A stretch of DNA of 64,000 nucleotides from Thiomicrorhabdus cannonii (GTDB lineage Bacteria; Pseudomonadota; Gammaproteobacteria; Thiomicrospirales; Thiomicrospiraceae), in contig NZ_JACBGH010000009.1 of the NCBI RefSeq assembly GCF_013391695.1, positions 25,145-89,144 of the forward strand, in the 5' to 3' direction. Of this stretch, positions 25,351 through 33,762 are shown one piece after another. The first letter of the stretch is position 1, and each line of letters starts with the position of its first letter. The translations under genes and the position numbers were made by a program. The notes under the pieces were generated by a model that was not told where the DNA came from, made no database searches, and saw nothing but the letters and a program-made list of their open reading frames with translations.

Positions 25351-26016
25351 TTAATGCACTGTCTGCCAGGTCTCGACCAGCCCTTCTTTTAGCTCGCCAA
25401 TGCGATCGGCCAGGCGCTGTGCCTCCGCCAAATCGTGCGTCACCAAAATCGCCGACACCCCTTCGGCCTTGAGGACACGCTTGACCTCATCCACCAACGG
25501 ATAGCGGGTCTGGCTATCCAGGCTCGAAAAGGGTTCATCCAGCAACACCAGTCCGGGACGCGGCGCCAAGGCACGCGCCAAGGCGACGCGCTGCTGCTGG
25601 CCGCCGGACAACTCGTGCGGATAACGCTTCACCATCTCAACCGGCAAACGCACCAGCGCCATCAACTCCTGCAACCGTTGCTGGCGTTCTTTCTTGCTCC
25701 AGGAGGCGATGCCAAACAGAATGTTCTGCTCTACCGTCATATGCGGAAACAGCGCGTAATCCTGAAAAACCATGCCGATGCCGCGCTTTTGCGGCGGCAC
25801 CAGACACTTGTCGCCGCACAACACACAGGTGCGGTTGAGATGCACTTCACCGGCCTGCGCACACTGCAAGCCGGCAATCGCGCGCAGCATGGTCGTCTTG
25901 CCGCTGCCGCTCTGCCCCAGAATCGCGACTATCTCGCCTTGCGGCATGTCCATGACAAAATTGCGTAACACTTGACGTTCACCCAATGCAATAGTGAGAT
26001 CTTTCACTGCCAGCAC
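25351..26016 (-). CDS. fbpC: Ferric iron ABC transporter ATPase (FbpC type, short form)
   Basis: Nucleotide-binding subunit with Walker A GQSGSGKTT, Q-loop MVFQDYALFPHM, signature LSGGQQQRVALARAL, Walker B LVLLDEP and the H-loop VTHDLAEA. It ends at about 221 residues, soon after the H-loop; typical FbpC proteins are about 350 with a C-terminal regulatory domain, missing here. Between Walker A and the Q-loop sits C-V-L-C-G-D-K-C (C64, C67, C71), plus C52. I prefer the GTG at 26016, with GGGAG eight bases upstream, over a TTG at 26040. It is first in the fbpC-fbpA-fbpB operon. Confidence 0.92.
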   Translation of the reverse strand: MLAVKDLTIALGERQVLRNFVMDMPQGEIVAILGQSGSGKTTMLRAIAGLQCAQAGEVHLNRTCVLCGDKCLVPPQKRGIGMVFQDYALFPHMTVEQNILFGIASWSKKERQQRLQELMALVRLPVEMVKRYPHELSGGQQQRVALARALAPRPGLVLLDEPFSSLDSQTRYPLVDEVKRVLKAEGVSAILVTHDLAEAQRLADRIGELKEGLVETWQTVH

Positions 26017-26091
26017 GGTCGCACTCCCTGTTAATTTCAATATTCAAGTGGCCTCATCCTACACTCAAACAACCCGAATATCAATACAAAA

Positions 26092-26108
26092 AAGAATTGT
26101 TATCATTT
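26092..26108 (-). promoter_or_regulatory. Fur-box-like site upstream of fbpC
   Basis: The minus strand reads AAATGATAACAATTCTT, about 75 bases upstream of fbpC. It fits the left half of the Fur consensus (TGATAA) well and the right half only partly. Confidence 0.45.
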
Positions 26109-26191
26109 ACAAAAGCATTAGTTTCATTGCTTTGCCGCGGGCCATGCGGCACGCTCCAAGCATTCCGTCCCAAGCATTCCGTCCCAAACAT

Positions 26192-26386
26192 TTATTTAGT
26201 CAGAATCAATTTATTCTCTTTGGTACGCTGCAGGCGGTAGAGCGTTTCACCATGCTTGATCAACACCTGTGAATCGTCCTGCAACAGCTGCTCGCTCTCT
26301 AAAATCCTCGTCTCCTGTGCACCAGACCTCGCGCGGGAGACCTCTTCTGCGGGTCGCAGCGCCGCCTTCTCTTTATTTTCTGCCAT
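26192..26386 (-). CDS. hemP: Hemin uptake protein HemP family
   Basis: A 64-residue cytoplasmic protein. The C-terminus LIKHGETLYRLQRTKENKLILTK matches the conserved HxGxxYxLRxTRxxKLILTK end of HemP/HmuP, small proteins linked to haem uptake and, in some bacteria, to activation of haem-receptor genes. I use the ATG at 26386; a TTG two codons upstream is possible. It is divergent from tonB with a strong Fur-like box between them. No haem receptor or haem ABC transporter is seen in the window. Confidence 0.85.
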   Translation of the reverse strand: MAENKEKAALRPAEEVSRARSGAQETRILESEQLLQDDSQVLIKHGETLYRLQRTKENKLILTK

Positions 26387-26441
26387 ATTCAAACCAACCT
26401 TTCTCTTGACGGTTGTGACAACGGCCTTGCCACTTTATTAA

Positions 26442-26461
26442 AAATAATTCTCATTATGATA
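26442..26461. promoter_or_regulatory. Fur box between hemP and tonB
   Basis: The minus strand reads TATCATAATGAGAATTATTT, containing AATGAGAATTATT, a classic Fur-binding core. It lies about 60 bases before hemP and about 190 before tonB, so it mainly fits hemP but could serve both. Confidence 0.7.
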
Positions 26462-26648
26462 GATAAGCCGAGGCCCGTTTTCAAATACTAATACGAATAA
26501 TTTTTATTTATTATTTTATTACTCACAGCATTGATAATAAGAACGCTTTACATTAAGATTTGCAAACTGTTTTAAAAAGCGGCCATTTTTAAACGTCGGC
26601 CCTACGCCTCACAGAAAAACAAGACGAGTCATTAACCGATACAGACCT

Positions 26649-27416
26649 ATGTTCAACTTTAAACGCACGGCTACATTCACCTCGTTTCTCGGCGCACTGC
26701 TGTTGCACGCGCTTTTGATCGCCTGGTTCTGGCAAATCGCCACGCCCGAACTGCATGCGCAGGAACAGACGGAGCAGGTCACGTGGGTGGAATTGACGCA
26801 GGTCTCCCCGCCGGCGGCGATGCCGCAACCGCTGCCACAGACGGTTCAACCGGTCGAAGAGGTCATTGAAAACGACCCTCTGGCGGAAGAGACCATTAAA
26901 AAACCGGAAATTGAAGAGCCAAAGAAACCGGAAAAAACCCAAGAGCCACAACCCAAGCCGCAACCCAAGCCGAAACCGAAAAAGCCGGTTGAAAAACCGC
27001 TGGAGAAAGTCGTAGAAGAACCGGTTGAAGCGTCTGAGCCGTTACAGCCCAACGACACCGATTTGCCGCCGGTAGACAGCCCGCTTAAAGAAATGACGCC
27101 GGAGGCATTGCCGGTCTCCGCTCCGCCGGAGGAGCCCTTGATTGAAGCCACGGCCGATTACCTGAATAATCCGCTGCCGCATTATCCACGCCTGTCAAAG
27201 CGGGCGGGTGAAGAAGGCACCGTGGTCTTGAAAGTGCTGGTCGGCGCCGCAGGTCAGGCCAGACAGGTGGAACTGCATACCACCTCCGGCTACGCGCGCC
27301 TGGACCAGGCCGCACTGGAGGCCGTTAAACACTGGCAGTTCAGACCGGCCAAACAAGGTTCGGTCACCATCGAAAGTTCGGTGCTGGTACCGGTCAAATT
27401 TGTTTTGCAATCTTAA
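26649..27416 (+). CDS. tonB: TonB, energy transducer
   Basis: Spans the periplasm to energise outer-membrane receptors. It has 255 residues with an N-terminal membrane anchor (LGALLLHALLIAWFW). A long Pro/Lys/Glu-rich spacer (about 55-165, with KPQPKPQPKPKPKKP) follows, and a C-terminal TonB domain with YPRLSKRAGEEGTVVLKVLV, SGYARLDQAALEAVKHWQF. It is first of tonB-exbB-exbD, 17 bases before exbB, downstream of a Fur-box region. Confidence 0.95.
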   Translation: MFNFKRTATFTSFLGALLLHALLIAWFWQIATPELHAQEQTEQVTWVELTQVSPPAAMPQPLPQTVQPVEEVIENDPLAEETIKKPEIEEPKKPEKTQEPQPKPQPKPKPKKPVEKPLEKVVEEPVEASEPLQPNDTDLPPVDSPLKEMTPEALPVSAPPEEPLIEATADYLNNPLPHYPRLSKRAGEEGTVVLKVLVGAAGQARQVELHTTSGYARLDQAALEAVKHWQFRPAKQGSVTIESSVLVPVKFVLQS

Positions 27417-27433
27417 TATTCGGAGAAACAACC

Positions 27434-28114
27434 ATGCAGTCACAGTTTGAAAGTTTTTGGCAGGCCGGGGACGCCGTGACCCATTCGGTATTTTGGATAC
27501 TGCTGCTCATGTCGCTATTGAGCTGGAGCGTGATTTTGTTCAAATTCTGGCAATTTTCGCGTTACCGTCTGCTGACACCGGGCATAACCGAACAATTTTG
27601 GCATGCCGCCAACTGGCAGTCGGGCATTGATCGACTCCAAAAATTACCGGCCTATCACGCCTTGGCAGAGGCCGGCGACAAAGGCCGCGTCTGGCTGAAC
27701 AAACAGCACCCCGCCTTGTTGGCCGATGCCCTGCCATCCAGTGAAGTCATGGTACAAGCCCTGCGCGGCGCCCTGAACCACGCCAACAGCCGACTGGAAA
27801 ACGGCCAGACGCTGTTGGCGTCTATCGGTTCCACCGCGCCGTTTGTCGGCCTGTTCGGCACCGTTTGGGGCATCTACCATGCGCTGATGAATATCGGTTC
27901 CAGCGGTCAGTTGGGACTGGACCAGGTTTCCGGCCCGGTCGGTGAAGCGCTGATTATGACCGCACTGGGCCTGTTTGTCGCCATTCCCGCGGTACTCGCC
28001 TACAACGCCTTTAACCGTCAGCTGCGCTTGGTTTCGGCCGAACTGGACGGCTTTGCCCACGATTTGCATCTGTACTTCATGGCCAAGCAGTCCACTCAAC
28101 AGGAGCAGCACTAA
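27434..28114 (+). CDS. exbB: ExbB, TonB-complex proton channel subunit
   Basis: MotA/TolQ/ExbB family inner-membrane protein of 226 residues. There are three membrane segments, about 18-40, 130-155 and 175-200, with family motifs LASIGSTAPFVGLFGTVWGI and EALIMTALGLFVAIPAVLAYN. It uses the proton gradient to drive TonB. RBS GGAG lies ten bases before ATG. One base separates its stop from the exbD ATG. Confidence 0.96.
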   Translation: MQSQFESFWQAGDAVTHSVFWILLLMSLLSWSVILFKFWQFSRYRLLTPGITEQFWHAANWQSGIDRLQKLPAYHALAEAGDKGRVWLNKQHPALLADALPSSEVMVQALRGALNHANSRLENGQTLLASIGSTAPFVGLFGTVWGIYHALMNIGSSGQLGLDQVSGPVGEALIMTALGLFVAIPAVLAYNAFNRQLRLVSAELDGFAHDLHLYFMAKQSTQQEQH

Positions 28115-28115
28115 G

Positions 28116-28583
28116 ATGGCGTTTGGCGGATTGGACGGCGGCTCGCAACGCCCGATGGCCGACATCAACACCACGCCGCTGGTGGACGTGATGCTGGTCT
28201 TGCTGATTATCTTCATTGTCACCGCACCTTTGATGACGCAGGCCTTGAAGGTGGACTTGCCTAAAGCCAATGCGCAGGCACTGCAAGACGATCCGCAAGC
28301 CGTGACCCTCTCAATCGCGGCGGGCGGCGAACTGCACTGGAACGATATCGCCATCAGCGATGACGAGCAGGCCAAACAGATCATGAGCGAAGCGGCTTTG
28401 GCGACTTCACCGCCGGCCATCCGTATCGAGGCCGACAAAACGCTGCCCTATCAGCGCCTGACCGAGGTATTGTCGATGTTGCGCGCAGCCGGTTTAAACA
28501 AGGTCGGGTTTATTACCCAACCGGCCGGCGCGGCTGGAACAGCACCGGCTGCCAACAGCGCAAAAACCGAGTCATTGCAATGA
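28116..28583 (+). CDS. exbD: ExbD, TonB-complex protein
   Basis: A 155-residue protein with a short cytoplasmic N-terminus (DINTTPLVDVMLVLLIIFIVT) holding the membrane aspartate essential for proton use. A periplasmic domain follows, with KVDLPKA and IRIEADKTLPYQRLTEVLSMLRAAGLNKVGFIT. ATG at 28116 is one base after exbB. The open frame extends further upstream inside exbB, but that part is not ExbD. Confidence 0.95.
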   Translation: MAFGGLDGGSQRPMADINTTPLVDVMLVLLIIFIVTAPLMTQALKVDLPKANAQALQDDPQAVTLSIAAGGELHWNDIAISDDEQAKQIMSEAALATSPPAIRIEADKTLPYQRLTEVLSMLRAAGLNKVGFITQPAGAAGTAPAANSAKTESLQ

Positions 28584-28689
28584 AATTCAACTCCTAAAAC
28601 ACGTAAGTGAACATCCACCAACCCAGCCAGCCAAGCGACTGCCCAGCCAGCCAGGTTTTTCTCAACAAGAAAAAGAAAAGGAAAATCCT

Positions 28690-30852
28690 ATGGCACAGCC
28701 TAAAAACGATCACCCCCTCAAAAAGAAAGCCATCGCTACCCCCATCTCTACTTTGGGCGCGATGGTCTGCGGCATGGGGCTTATCAGCCCGTTGGCAGTG
28801 GCGGCCGATCCGGCACCAACCTTGAGCACCGTCGAGGTGCGCGATGCGGCGGAAAAAGCCGATATCAGCGAAAACAACGGCTATCAGGGCACCACCACCC
28901 GCGTGGGTAAAATGCAGCAGGATCCGCATGACGTTCCGCAAGCCCTCACCACCGTCACCCAGCAGCTGATGGAAGACCAACAGGTCTCCTCGCTCAAAGA
29001 GGCGCTGCGCAATGTTTCCGGCCTCACATTTAACGCCGCCGAGGGCGGCCGTGCCGGCGACAACATGATGCTGCGCGGCTTCTATACCTTTGGCGACATG
29101 TATCTGGACGGCGTACGCGACACCGCCCAATACAACCGCGAAACCTTCAACCTGGAGCAGGTCGACGTACTGCGCGGTTCCGGCTCCATGCTGTTTGGCC
29201 GCGGTCAGGCCGGCGGCGTCATCAATCAGGTCAGCAAAACACCGAAACTGCAAGATGCCAATAAAATCAGTCTGAGTACCGGCAGTCACGACTACAGCGA
29301 AATCACCGGCGATTTCAACAAAAAACTCGGCGACACCACGGCGGCGCGCGTCAATCTCATGAAACGCAGCCAGGGCAGCTTCCGCAGCAACCCTGAAAAC
29401 GGCGCGGAAGCCGACATCGAACGCGGCGGCATCTCGGCGAGCCTGGGCTTTGGTTTGAATACCGACAACGAAGTCGTTATCAGCCATATCCACACGGTGA
29501 CCGACGACAACCCCGATTACGGCATCCGCTTCGCCGATAAAAAACCGCAGGATGAGATGATCGACCACTTCTACGGCAGTCCGCGCAGTTTCGACAAGAG
29601 CGAAACCGATATCACCACCCTGACGCATAACTACAAAATCGACAAAAACACCGATTTGCGCACCGTGATTCGCAACGCCCACTATCTGCGCGACTATGCG
29701 GCCGCCAAACCCAGTGCTTCTGATTTGACCAGCGATAGTTTTGCCACCCGTCATCTGGATGTACACAATCTGGCCCTGCAGTCCGATATTACCCATAAAC
29801 GCATGATCGGCGGCGTTCCGCACGAAATGATGGCCGGCATCGAATACCTGCACGAAGACAGCAAACGTGCCAGCCTGTTGAATCTGTCGGCCAGCGGCGA
29901 TCCCAAGACTTACAGTCCGGGCGTCACCACCGGCACGCCAACCACCTACAAAGGCGATTCCTACTCGATTTTTGTGCAGGATCAGTTTGAGTTCATCCCC
30001 GACTGGAAACTGCTGCTGGGCGTACGCCACGATCAGTTGAACGCCAAATACTCCAGCACCAACTCGCCAAAACTGGACTTTGGCGAACAGAGTTACCGCT
30101 CGGCCCTTTCCTGGCAGCCGGACGAAGCCTCGCACTACTATCTGAGCTACAGCGACTCCTTTAGCCCGACGGCCGATCTCTACCAGCTGGACGGCGGTGA
30201 ATTCCCGCCGGAGCGCAGTCAGGTCATGGAACTGGGGGCCAAATGGTTCCTGCTGGACGGCGATTTGACCCTGCGCACCGCGCTTTACCGTGCCGATAAA
30301 CAGTGGGAACGCAATACCGATTTGGAAGCGACCGCCTCGGTACTGACCAAAAAACGCCGCACCGACGGTCTGGAAGTGGAACTGGCCGGTCGCGTTACGC
30401 CTAACTGGGAAGTGTTTGCCGGCGCCGCGCTGATGGATGCCAAAATTCTGGAAGTCGCCCCGCCACAAGCGAATCGATCAGGAACGATTGTCGCACCCAA
30501 CCCTAACTTTGAAGGACAACGCGCCCGCAATACGCCGGAATATACCTACAACCTGTGGACAACCTACAAGTTGCCGGGCGGCTGGAAAATCGGCGGTGGC
30601 CTGGATGGCAAAGGCGACCGCTACGCCTACAGCCCGACCAGCGGCGGCACGGACGCATTCGACCCCAATACGGCCCCGTCCTATGTGCGTTGGGACGCGA
30701 TGGTGGCTTACGAACAGAAGGATTACACCCTGCGTTTGAATGTAGTGAACCTTTTCAATACCGACTGGTATGAATCGGTTTACGACAACGGCGGTTTTGT
30801 AGTGCCCGGTTCGGATCAGGCCTATATGCTAACCGGCGAGTATAAGTTTTAA
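28690..30852 (+). CDS. TonB-dependent siderophore receptor (Fiu/catecholate-type)
   Basis: Outer-membrane receptor of 720 residues. It has a long signal peptide (through SPLAVAA), a TonB-box-like LSTVEVRD, a plug domain with DVPQALTTVTQQLMEDQ, MLRGFY, LDGVRDTAQYNRETFNLEQVDVLRGSGSML and GQAGGVINQVSK. A 22-strand barrel region ends in the aromatic terminus TGEYKF. The plug resembles Fiu/BfrD-type receptors for catecholate ferric siderophores, and the downstream piuC (ybiX) strengthens this, since E. coli fiu is also followed by ybiX. No siderophore synthesis genes are here, so it may use foreign siderophores or breakdown products. Confidence 0.92.
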   Translation: MAQPKNDHPLKKKAIATPISTLGAMVCGMGLISPLAVAADPAPTLSTVEVRDAAEKADISENNGYQGTTTRVGKMQQDPHDVPQALTTVTQQLMEDQQVSSLKEALRNVSGLTFNAAEGGRAGDNMMLRGFYTFGDMYLDGVRDTAQYNRETFNLEQVDVLRGSGSMLFGRGQAGGVINQVSKTPKLQDANKISLSTGSHDYSEITGDFNKKLGDTTAARVNLMKRSQGSFRSNPENGAEADIERGGISASLGFGLNTDNEVVISHIHTVTDDNPDYGIRFADKKPQDEMIDHFYGSPRSFDKSETDITTLTHNYKIDKNTDLRTVIRNAHYLRDYAAAKPSASDLTSDSFATRHLDVHNLALQSDITHKRMIGGVPHEMMAGIEYLHEDSKRASLLNLSASGDPKTYSPGVTTGTPTTYKGDSYSIFVQDQFEFIPDWKLLLGVRHDQLNAKYSSTNSPKLDFGEQSYRSALSWQPDEASHYYLSYSDSFSPTADLYQLDGGEFPPERSQVMELGAKWFLLDGDLTLRTALYRADKQWERNTDLEATASVLTKKRRTDGLEVELAGRVTPNWEVFAGAALMDAKILEVAPPQANRSGTIVAPNPNFEGQRARNTPEYTYNLWTTYKLPGGWKIGGGLDGKGDRYAYSPTSGGTDAFDPNTAPSYVRWDAMVAYEQKDYTLRLNVVNLFNTDWYESVYDNGGFVVPGSDQAYMLTGEYKF

Positions 30853-30876
30853 GTTTGTCTAATCGACTTATCATCG

Positions 30877-30898
30877 CTTGCGGAACCCTTTCCGCAAG
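30877..30898 (+). terminator. Hairpin after the siderophore receptor gene
   Basis: CTTGCGGAA and TTCCGCAAG form a perfect 9-bp stem with a 4-nt loop, 24 bases after the receptor stop. No U run follows, so RNA protection or attenuation is as likely as termination. Confidence 0.5.
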
Positions 30899-30903
30899 AC
30901 GGT

Positions 30904-30953
30904 GGTAAGGCACAGCGCGTCTACCTTTGCAATCAGGCGCGTTGTGCCTTGCC
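30904..30953 (+). repeat. Inverted repeat between receptor gene and piuC
   Basis: GGTAAGGCACAGCGCG (30904-30919) pairs with CGCGTTGTGCCTTGCC (30938-30953), a 16-position stem with two non-Watson-Crick positions and an 18-nt loop, directly after the smaller hairpin. Confidence 0.6.
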
Positions 30954-31002
30954 ACTGTTGCCATCACCCGCAACAGAACCCAGCCAAAAGGAGAACAGTC
31001 CT

Positions 31003-31686
31003 ATGATGTTACATATTCCCGAGGTGCTAACAGCCGACGAACTCAATACCTGCCGCCGCCTGCTGGCCGAAGCCGGCTGGATTGACGGGCGTGAAACCGC
31101 CGGCGCACAGGCCGCCCAGGTCAAACGCAACTTTCAGCTTCCCGAAAACGGCGACATCACACAGCAGTTACAGCAAATCGTGCTCGGTGCGCTCAACCGC
31201 CACCCGTTGTTTTTCAGCGCCGCCCTGCCCAAAAAAATTCTGCCGCCCTATTTCAACTGCTACACCGGCGAGATGAACACCTTCGGCAACCATGTCGATA
31301 ACGCCATTCGCACCGCTGCCAACGGCCAATTCCGCGTGCGTGCCGACGTCTCCTGCACCCTGTTCTTTTCGCACCCGCACGAATACGACGGCGGCGAACT
31401 GGTCGTGGAAGACACCTTTGGCGAAAAACGCGTCAAACTGCCGGCGGGCGACATGATTCTCTATCCGTCGTCCAGTGTGCATCGCGTTGAACCGGTGACC
31501 AAAGGCGCCCGCACCGCTTCGTTTTTCTGGACGCAGAGCATGATCCGCGAAGACGAACGCCGCCGTCTGCTTTACGATCTGGATCTCAACATTATGGCGC
31601 TGCGCGAACAATACAATGAGACCGCCGAAATCGTCAACCTCACCAGCACTTACCATAACCTGCTGCGTATGTGGGCGGAAACCTGA
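31003..31686 (+). CDS. piuC: PiuC/YbiX family Fe(II)/2-oxoglutarate-dependent hydroxylase
   Basis: PKHD-type dioxygenase of 227 residues, matching YbiX (225). The iron ligands are visible as FGNHVDNAI (His-x-Asp) and SVHRVEPVT (distal His), and the 2-oxoglutarate arginine in [16 protein letters not shown] eight bases upstream supports the ATG at 31003. Members are iron-repressed and travel with catecholate receptors, as here; the substrate is not established, and siderophore modification is a common suggestion. Its stop overlaps the next ATG (TGATG). Confidence 0.92.
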   Translation: MMLHIPEVLTADELNTCRRLLAEAGWIDGRETAGAQAAQVKRNFQLPENGDITQQLQQIVLGALNRHPLFFSAALPKKILPPYFNCYTGEMNTFGNHVDNAIRTAANGQFRVRADVSCTLFFSHPHEYDGGELVVEDTFGEKRVKLPAGDMILYPSSSVHRVEPVTKGARTASFFWTQSMIREDERRRLLYDLDLNIMALREQYNETAEIVNLTSTYHNLLRMWAET

Positions 31687-32738
31687 TGACCGCATCCTTT
31701 GATCTGCCCAGCCTAAAACGCTTTGAAGCCGAGGCACAAGCGCATATCCGTCATCCGCAGGCGTGGGATTATCTGCAAGATTGCGCCGGTTTGGGACGCA
31801 CCCATCAGGCCAATCTGCAGGCTTTTGCCGAACAGCGCCTGGTGCCCAGACCCCTGGTGAATGTCGGCGGTGGCCATACCCGTTGTGAACTGTTTGGCCA
31901 GTGTTTTGAACACCCGATTCTGCTCGCTCCCATCGCCTATCAGATGTTGTTTCACGCCCACGGCGAGCAGGCTTCCGCCGCCGCGGCCAGCGCGCAGGGC
32001 TCGACGCTGGTGGTGAGCAGCCTGGCCAGCCAGACACTGGAACAAATTGCCGCCGCTTCCGACACACCGCCGTGGTTTCAAATCTACTGGCAAGGCAGTC
32101 GCGAACGCACCTCGCGACTCATCGACCGCGCTTTGGCGGCAGGCTACCACACCTTTATGATCACCGTGGACGCCCCCGTCAAACAGGCGCATTTTGAACT
32201 GCCGCCGGAAATTTACGCGGTGAATCTGGAGGTGCCTGCCGCTCCTGCAGCAAAACACCCTCACCAAAGCGAGGTGTTTGACGGCTGGATGCGCCAAGCA
32301 CCCACCTGGGAAGATATGGCCTGGCTGCGCGATACGTTGAATAAACCGCTGTTAATCAAAGGCATATTGCATCGTGACGATGCCTTGCACGCACAAAAAC
32401 TGGGATTTGACGGCCTGGTGGTGTCCAACCACGGCGGCCGGGTGCTGGACGGCTGCATCGACAGCCTGAGTGCGCTGCGCGACATCCGCAGCGCACTCAA
32501 AGACGAACTGCCGATTCTATTCGACAGCGGTATCCGTTCGGGGCAGGACATTTATCATGCACTGGCCAGCGGCGCCGATGCGGTGCTTTTGGGCCGGCCT
32601 TATATCTACGGTTTAGCGGCCAACGGCGCATTGGGCGTGGCGCAAGTCATCCGCCTATTACGCGACGAACTGGAAATGACCATGGCGCTGATGGGAAAGC
32701 GCACACTCGATGACATTCACGAGCTTAGTAAGAACTAA
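31686..32738 (+). CDS. FMN-dependent alpha-hydroxy-acid dehydrogenase/oxidase family protein
   Basis: TIM-barrel flavoprotein of the lactate dehydrogenase/glycolate oxidase family, about 350 residues. Visible are PILLAPIAYQ, the FMN-contacting MITVDAPV, the active-site lysine in LLIKGIL, the catalytic His and Arg of SNHGGRVLDG, and DSGIRSGQDIYHALASGADAVLLGRPY. It should oxidise a 2-hydroxy acid; which one is unknown. Translational coupling to piuC (TGATG) ties it to the iron-regulated set, so a siderophore- or citrate-like hydroxy acid is conceivable but unproven. Confidence 0.88.
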   Translation: MTASFDLPSLKRFEAEAQAHIRHPQAWDYLQDCAGLGRTHQANLQAFAEQRLVPRPLVNVGGGHTRCELFGQCFEHPILLAPIAYQMLFHAHGEQASAAAASAQGSTLVVSSLASQTLEQIAAASDTPPWFQIYWQGSRERTSRLIDRALAAGYHTFMITVDAPVKQAHFELPPEIYAVNLEVPAAPAAKHPHQSEVFDGWMRQAPTWEDMAWLRDTLNKPLLIKGILHRDDALHAQKLGFDGLVVSNHGGRVLDGCIDSLSALRDIRSALKDELPILFDSGIRSGQDIYHALASGADAVLLGRPYIYGLAANGALGVAQVIRLLRDELEMTMALMGKRTLDDIHELSKN

Positions 32739-32746
32739 AATTCGCA

Positions 32747-33649
32747 TTACAACGCATCCCAATAAGGCGTACCGGCAAACTTCTCCGCCAAAAAATCAAT
32801 AAACACCCGCGCCTTATGGGGCAGATAGCGGTTTTGCGGATAGACCGTATAACCGTAAACCGGCGGAATCGTGTAGTCACCCAGAATCTGCACCAGGGCG
32901 CCGCTTTGCAGCGCCTGCCAGACAATAAAAGTCGGCGACATCACGATCCCCTGCCCGGCAATCGCCATTTCGCGCAGAAAATCGCCGTTGTTCGCCTGAA
33001 TCTGGCCATTCATGGCAACCACCTGCTCCCTACCCTCCGCATCCAGCAACCGCACGGTACTCTGTCCGGCGGAATAACGCAGCAACGCATGGGGTTTGAG
33101 CGCATCCGGCGTCATCGGCGTGCCGTGCTTTTGCAAGTAAGCAGGACTGGCGCACAGCGCAAAACGAATCGGTACGATACGGCGCGCCTGCATCAACGTA
33201 TCTTTGAGTTCACCGATACGGAATGCCAGATCAAAGCCCTCCTCCACCATATCGACATGGCGGTCGGAAAAATCGATCTGCAAATTCAGCTGCGGATGCA
33301 AGCCGGCAAATTCGCTCAATAGCGACGTCAAATGCGCCAGCCCGAACGATAACGGCAAAGAGAGCCTCAGATTGCCCAACAGGGCTTCGTCCTGACGGTG
33401 CACTACCTGACTCATCTGCTCGTAATCCGCAAGCCACGTCAATGCACGCTCGTAATAGAGGCGCCCGGCATCGGTGAGGTGAAACTTGCGTGTGGTGCGC
33501 TGGATCAGTTTGCAATTAAGACGCGTTTCCAGATCGCTCAATTTGCGACTCACCGCCGACTTGGCGAGATTGAGCTGATCCGCCGCCTTGCTGATGCCGC
33601 CGGCCTCGACGATACGCACAAAAATCTGCACTTCCTGAAACTGCGACAT
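32747..33649 (-). CDS. LysR-family transcriptional regulator
   Basis: LTTR of 300 residues. The N-terminal winged helix-turn-helix (FVRIVEAGGISKAADQLNLAKSAVSRKLSDLE) is followed by the linker helix and a substrate-binding domain (about 92-295). I use the ATG at 33649, preceded by AAAGGAGAAGAGG; the open frame goes on upstream without family similarity. It is divergent from pirin across 113 bases containing an inverted repeat. LysR regulators beside pirin genes are common, so it probably controls pirin and itself. It is convergent with the FMN oxidase, 8 bases away. Confidence 0.93.
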   Translation of the reverse strand: MSQFQEVQIFVRIVEAGGISKAADQLNLAKSAVSRKLSDLETRLNCKLIQRTTRKFHLTDAGRLYYERALTWLADYEQMSQVVHRQDEALLGNLRLSLPLSFGLAHLTSLLSEFAGLHPQLNLQIDFSDRHVDMVEEGFDLAFRIGELKDTLMQARRIVPIRFALCASPAYLQKHGTPMTPDALKPHALLRYSAGQSTVRLLDAEGREQVVAMNGQIQANNGDFLREMAIAGQGIVMSPTFIVWQALQSGALVQILGDYTIPPVYGYTVYPQNRYLPHKARVFIDFLAEKFAGTPYWDAL

Positions 33650-33662
33650 CCTCTTCTCCTTT

Positions 33663-33739
33663 GTTGCCAAATCAAGAACACTTAATTGGAATTTTGGCGC
33701 TTTTTCAAGCACAAGGCAAGCGCTAAACTGATTGGCAAC
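33663..33739. promoter_or_regulatory. Inverted repeat in the LysR-pirin promoter region
   Basis: GTTGCCAAATC (33663-33673) and GATTGGCAAC (33730-33739) are inverted copies differing by one base, flanking the shared promoter region at either end. They could be operators for the LysR protein, which often binds bent or looped DNA. Confidence 0.35.
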
Positions 33740-33762
33740 TCAACCAGCAATGGAGAAAAGCC

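Noticed and set aside
25351..26040. Frameshift or pseudogene in fbpC because of its short length
   Set aside because: All ATPase motifs are intact, the stop lies just after the H-loop region, and spacing to fbpA is normal; no continuation of a regulatory domain was seen in other frames before fbpA.
28594..30468. 624-codon minus-strand open frame
   Set aside because: It is opposite the TonB-dependent receptor, a known effect of GC-biased third positions; no RBS or recognisable domain.
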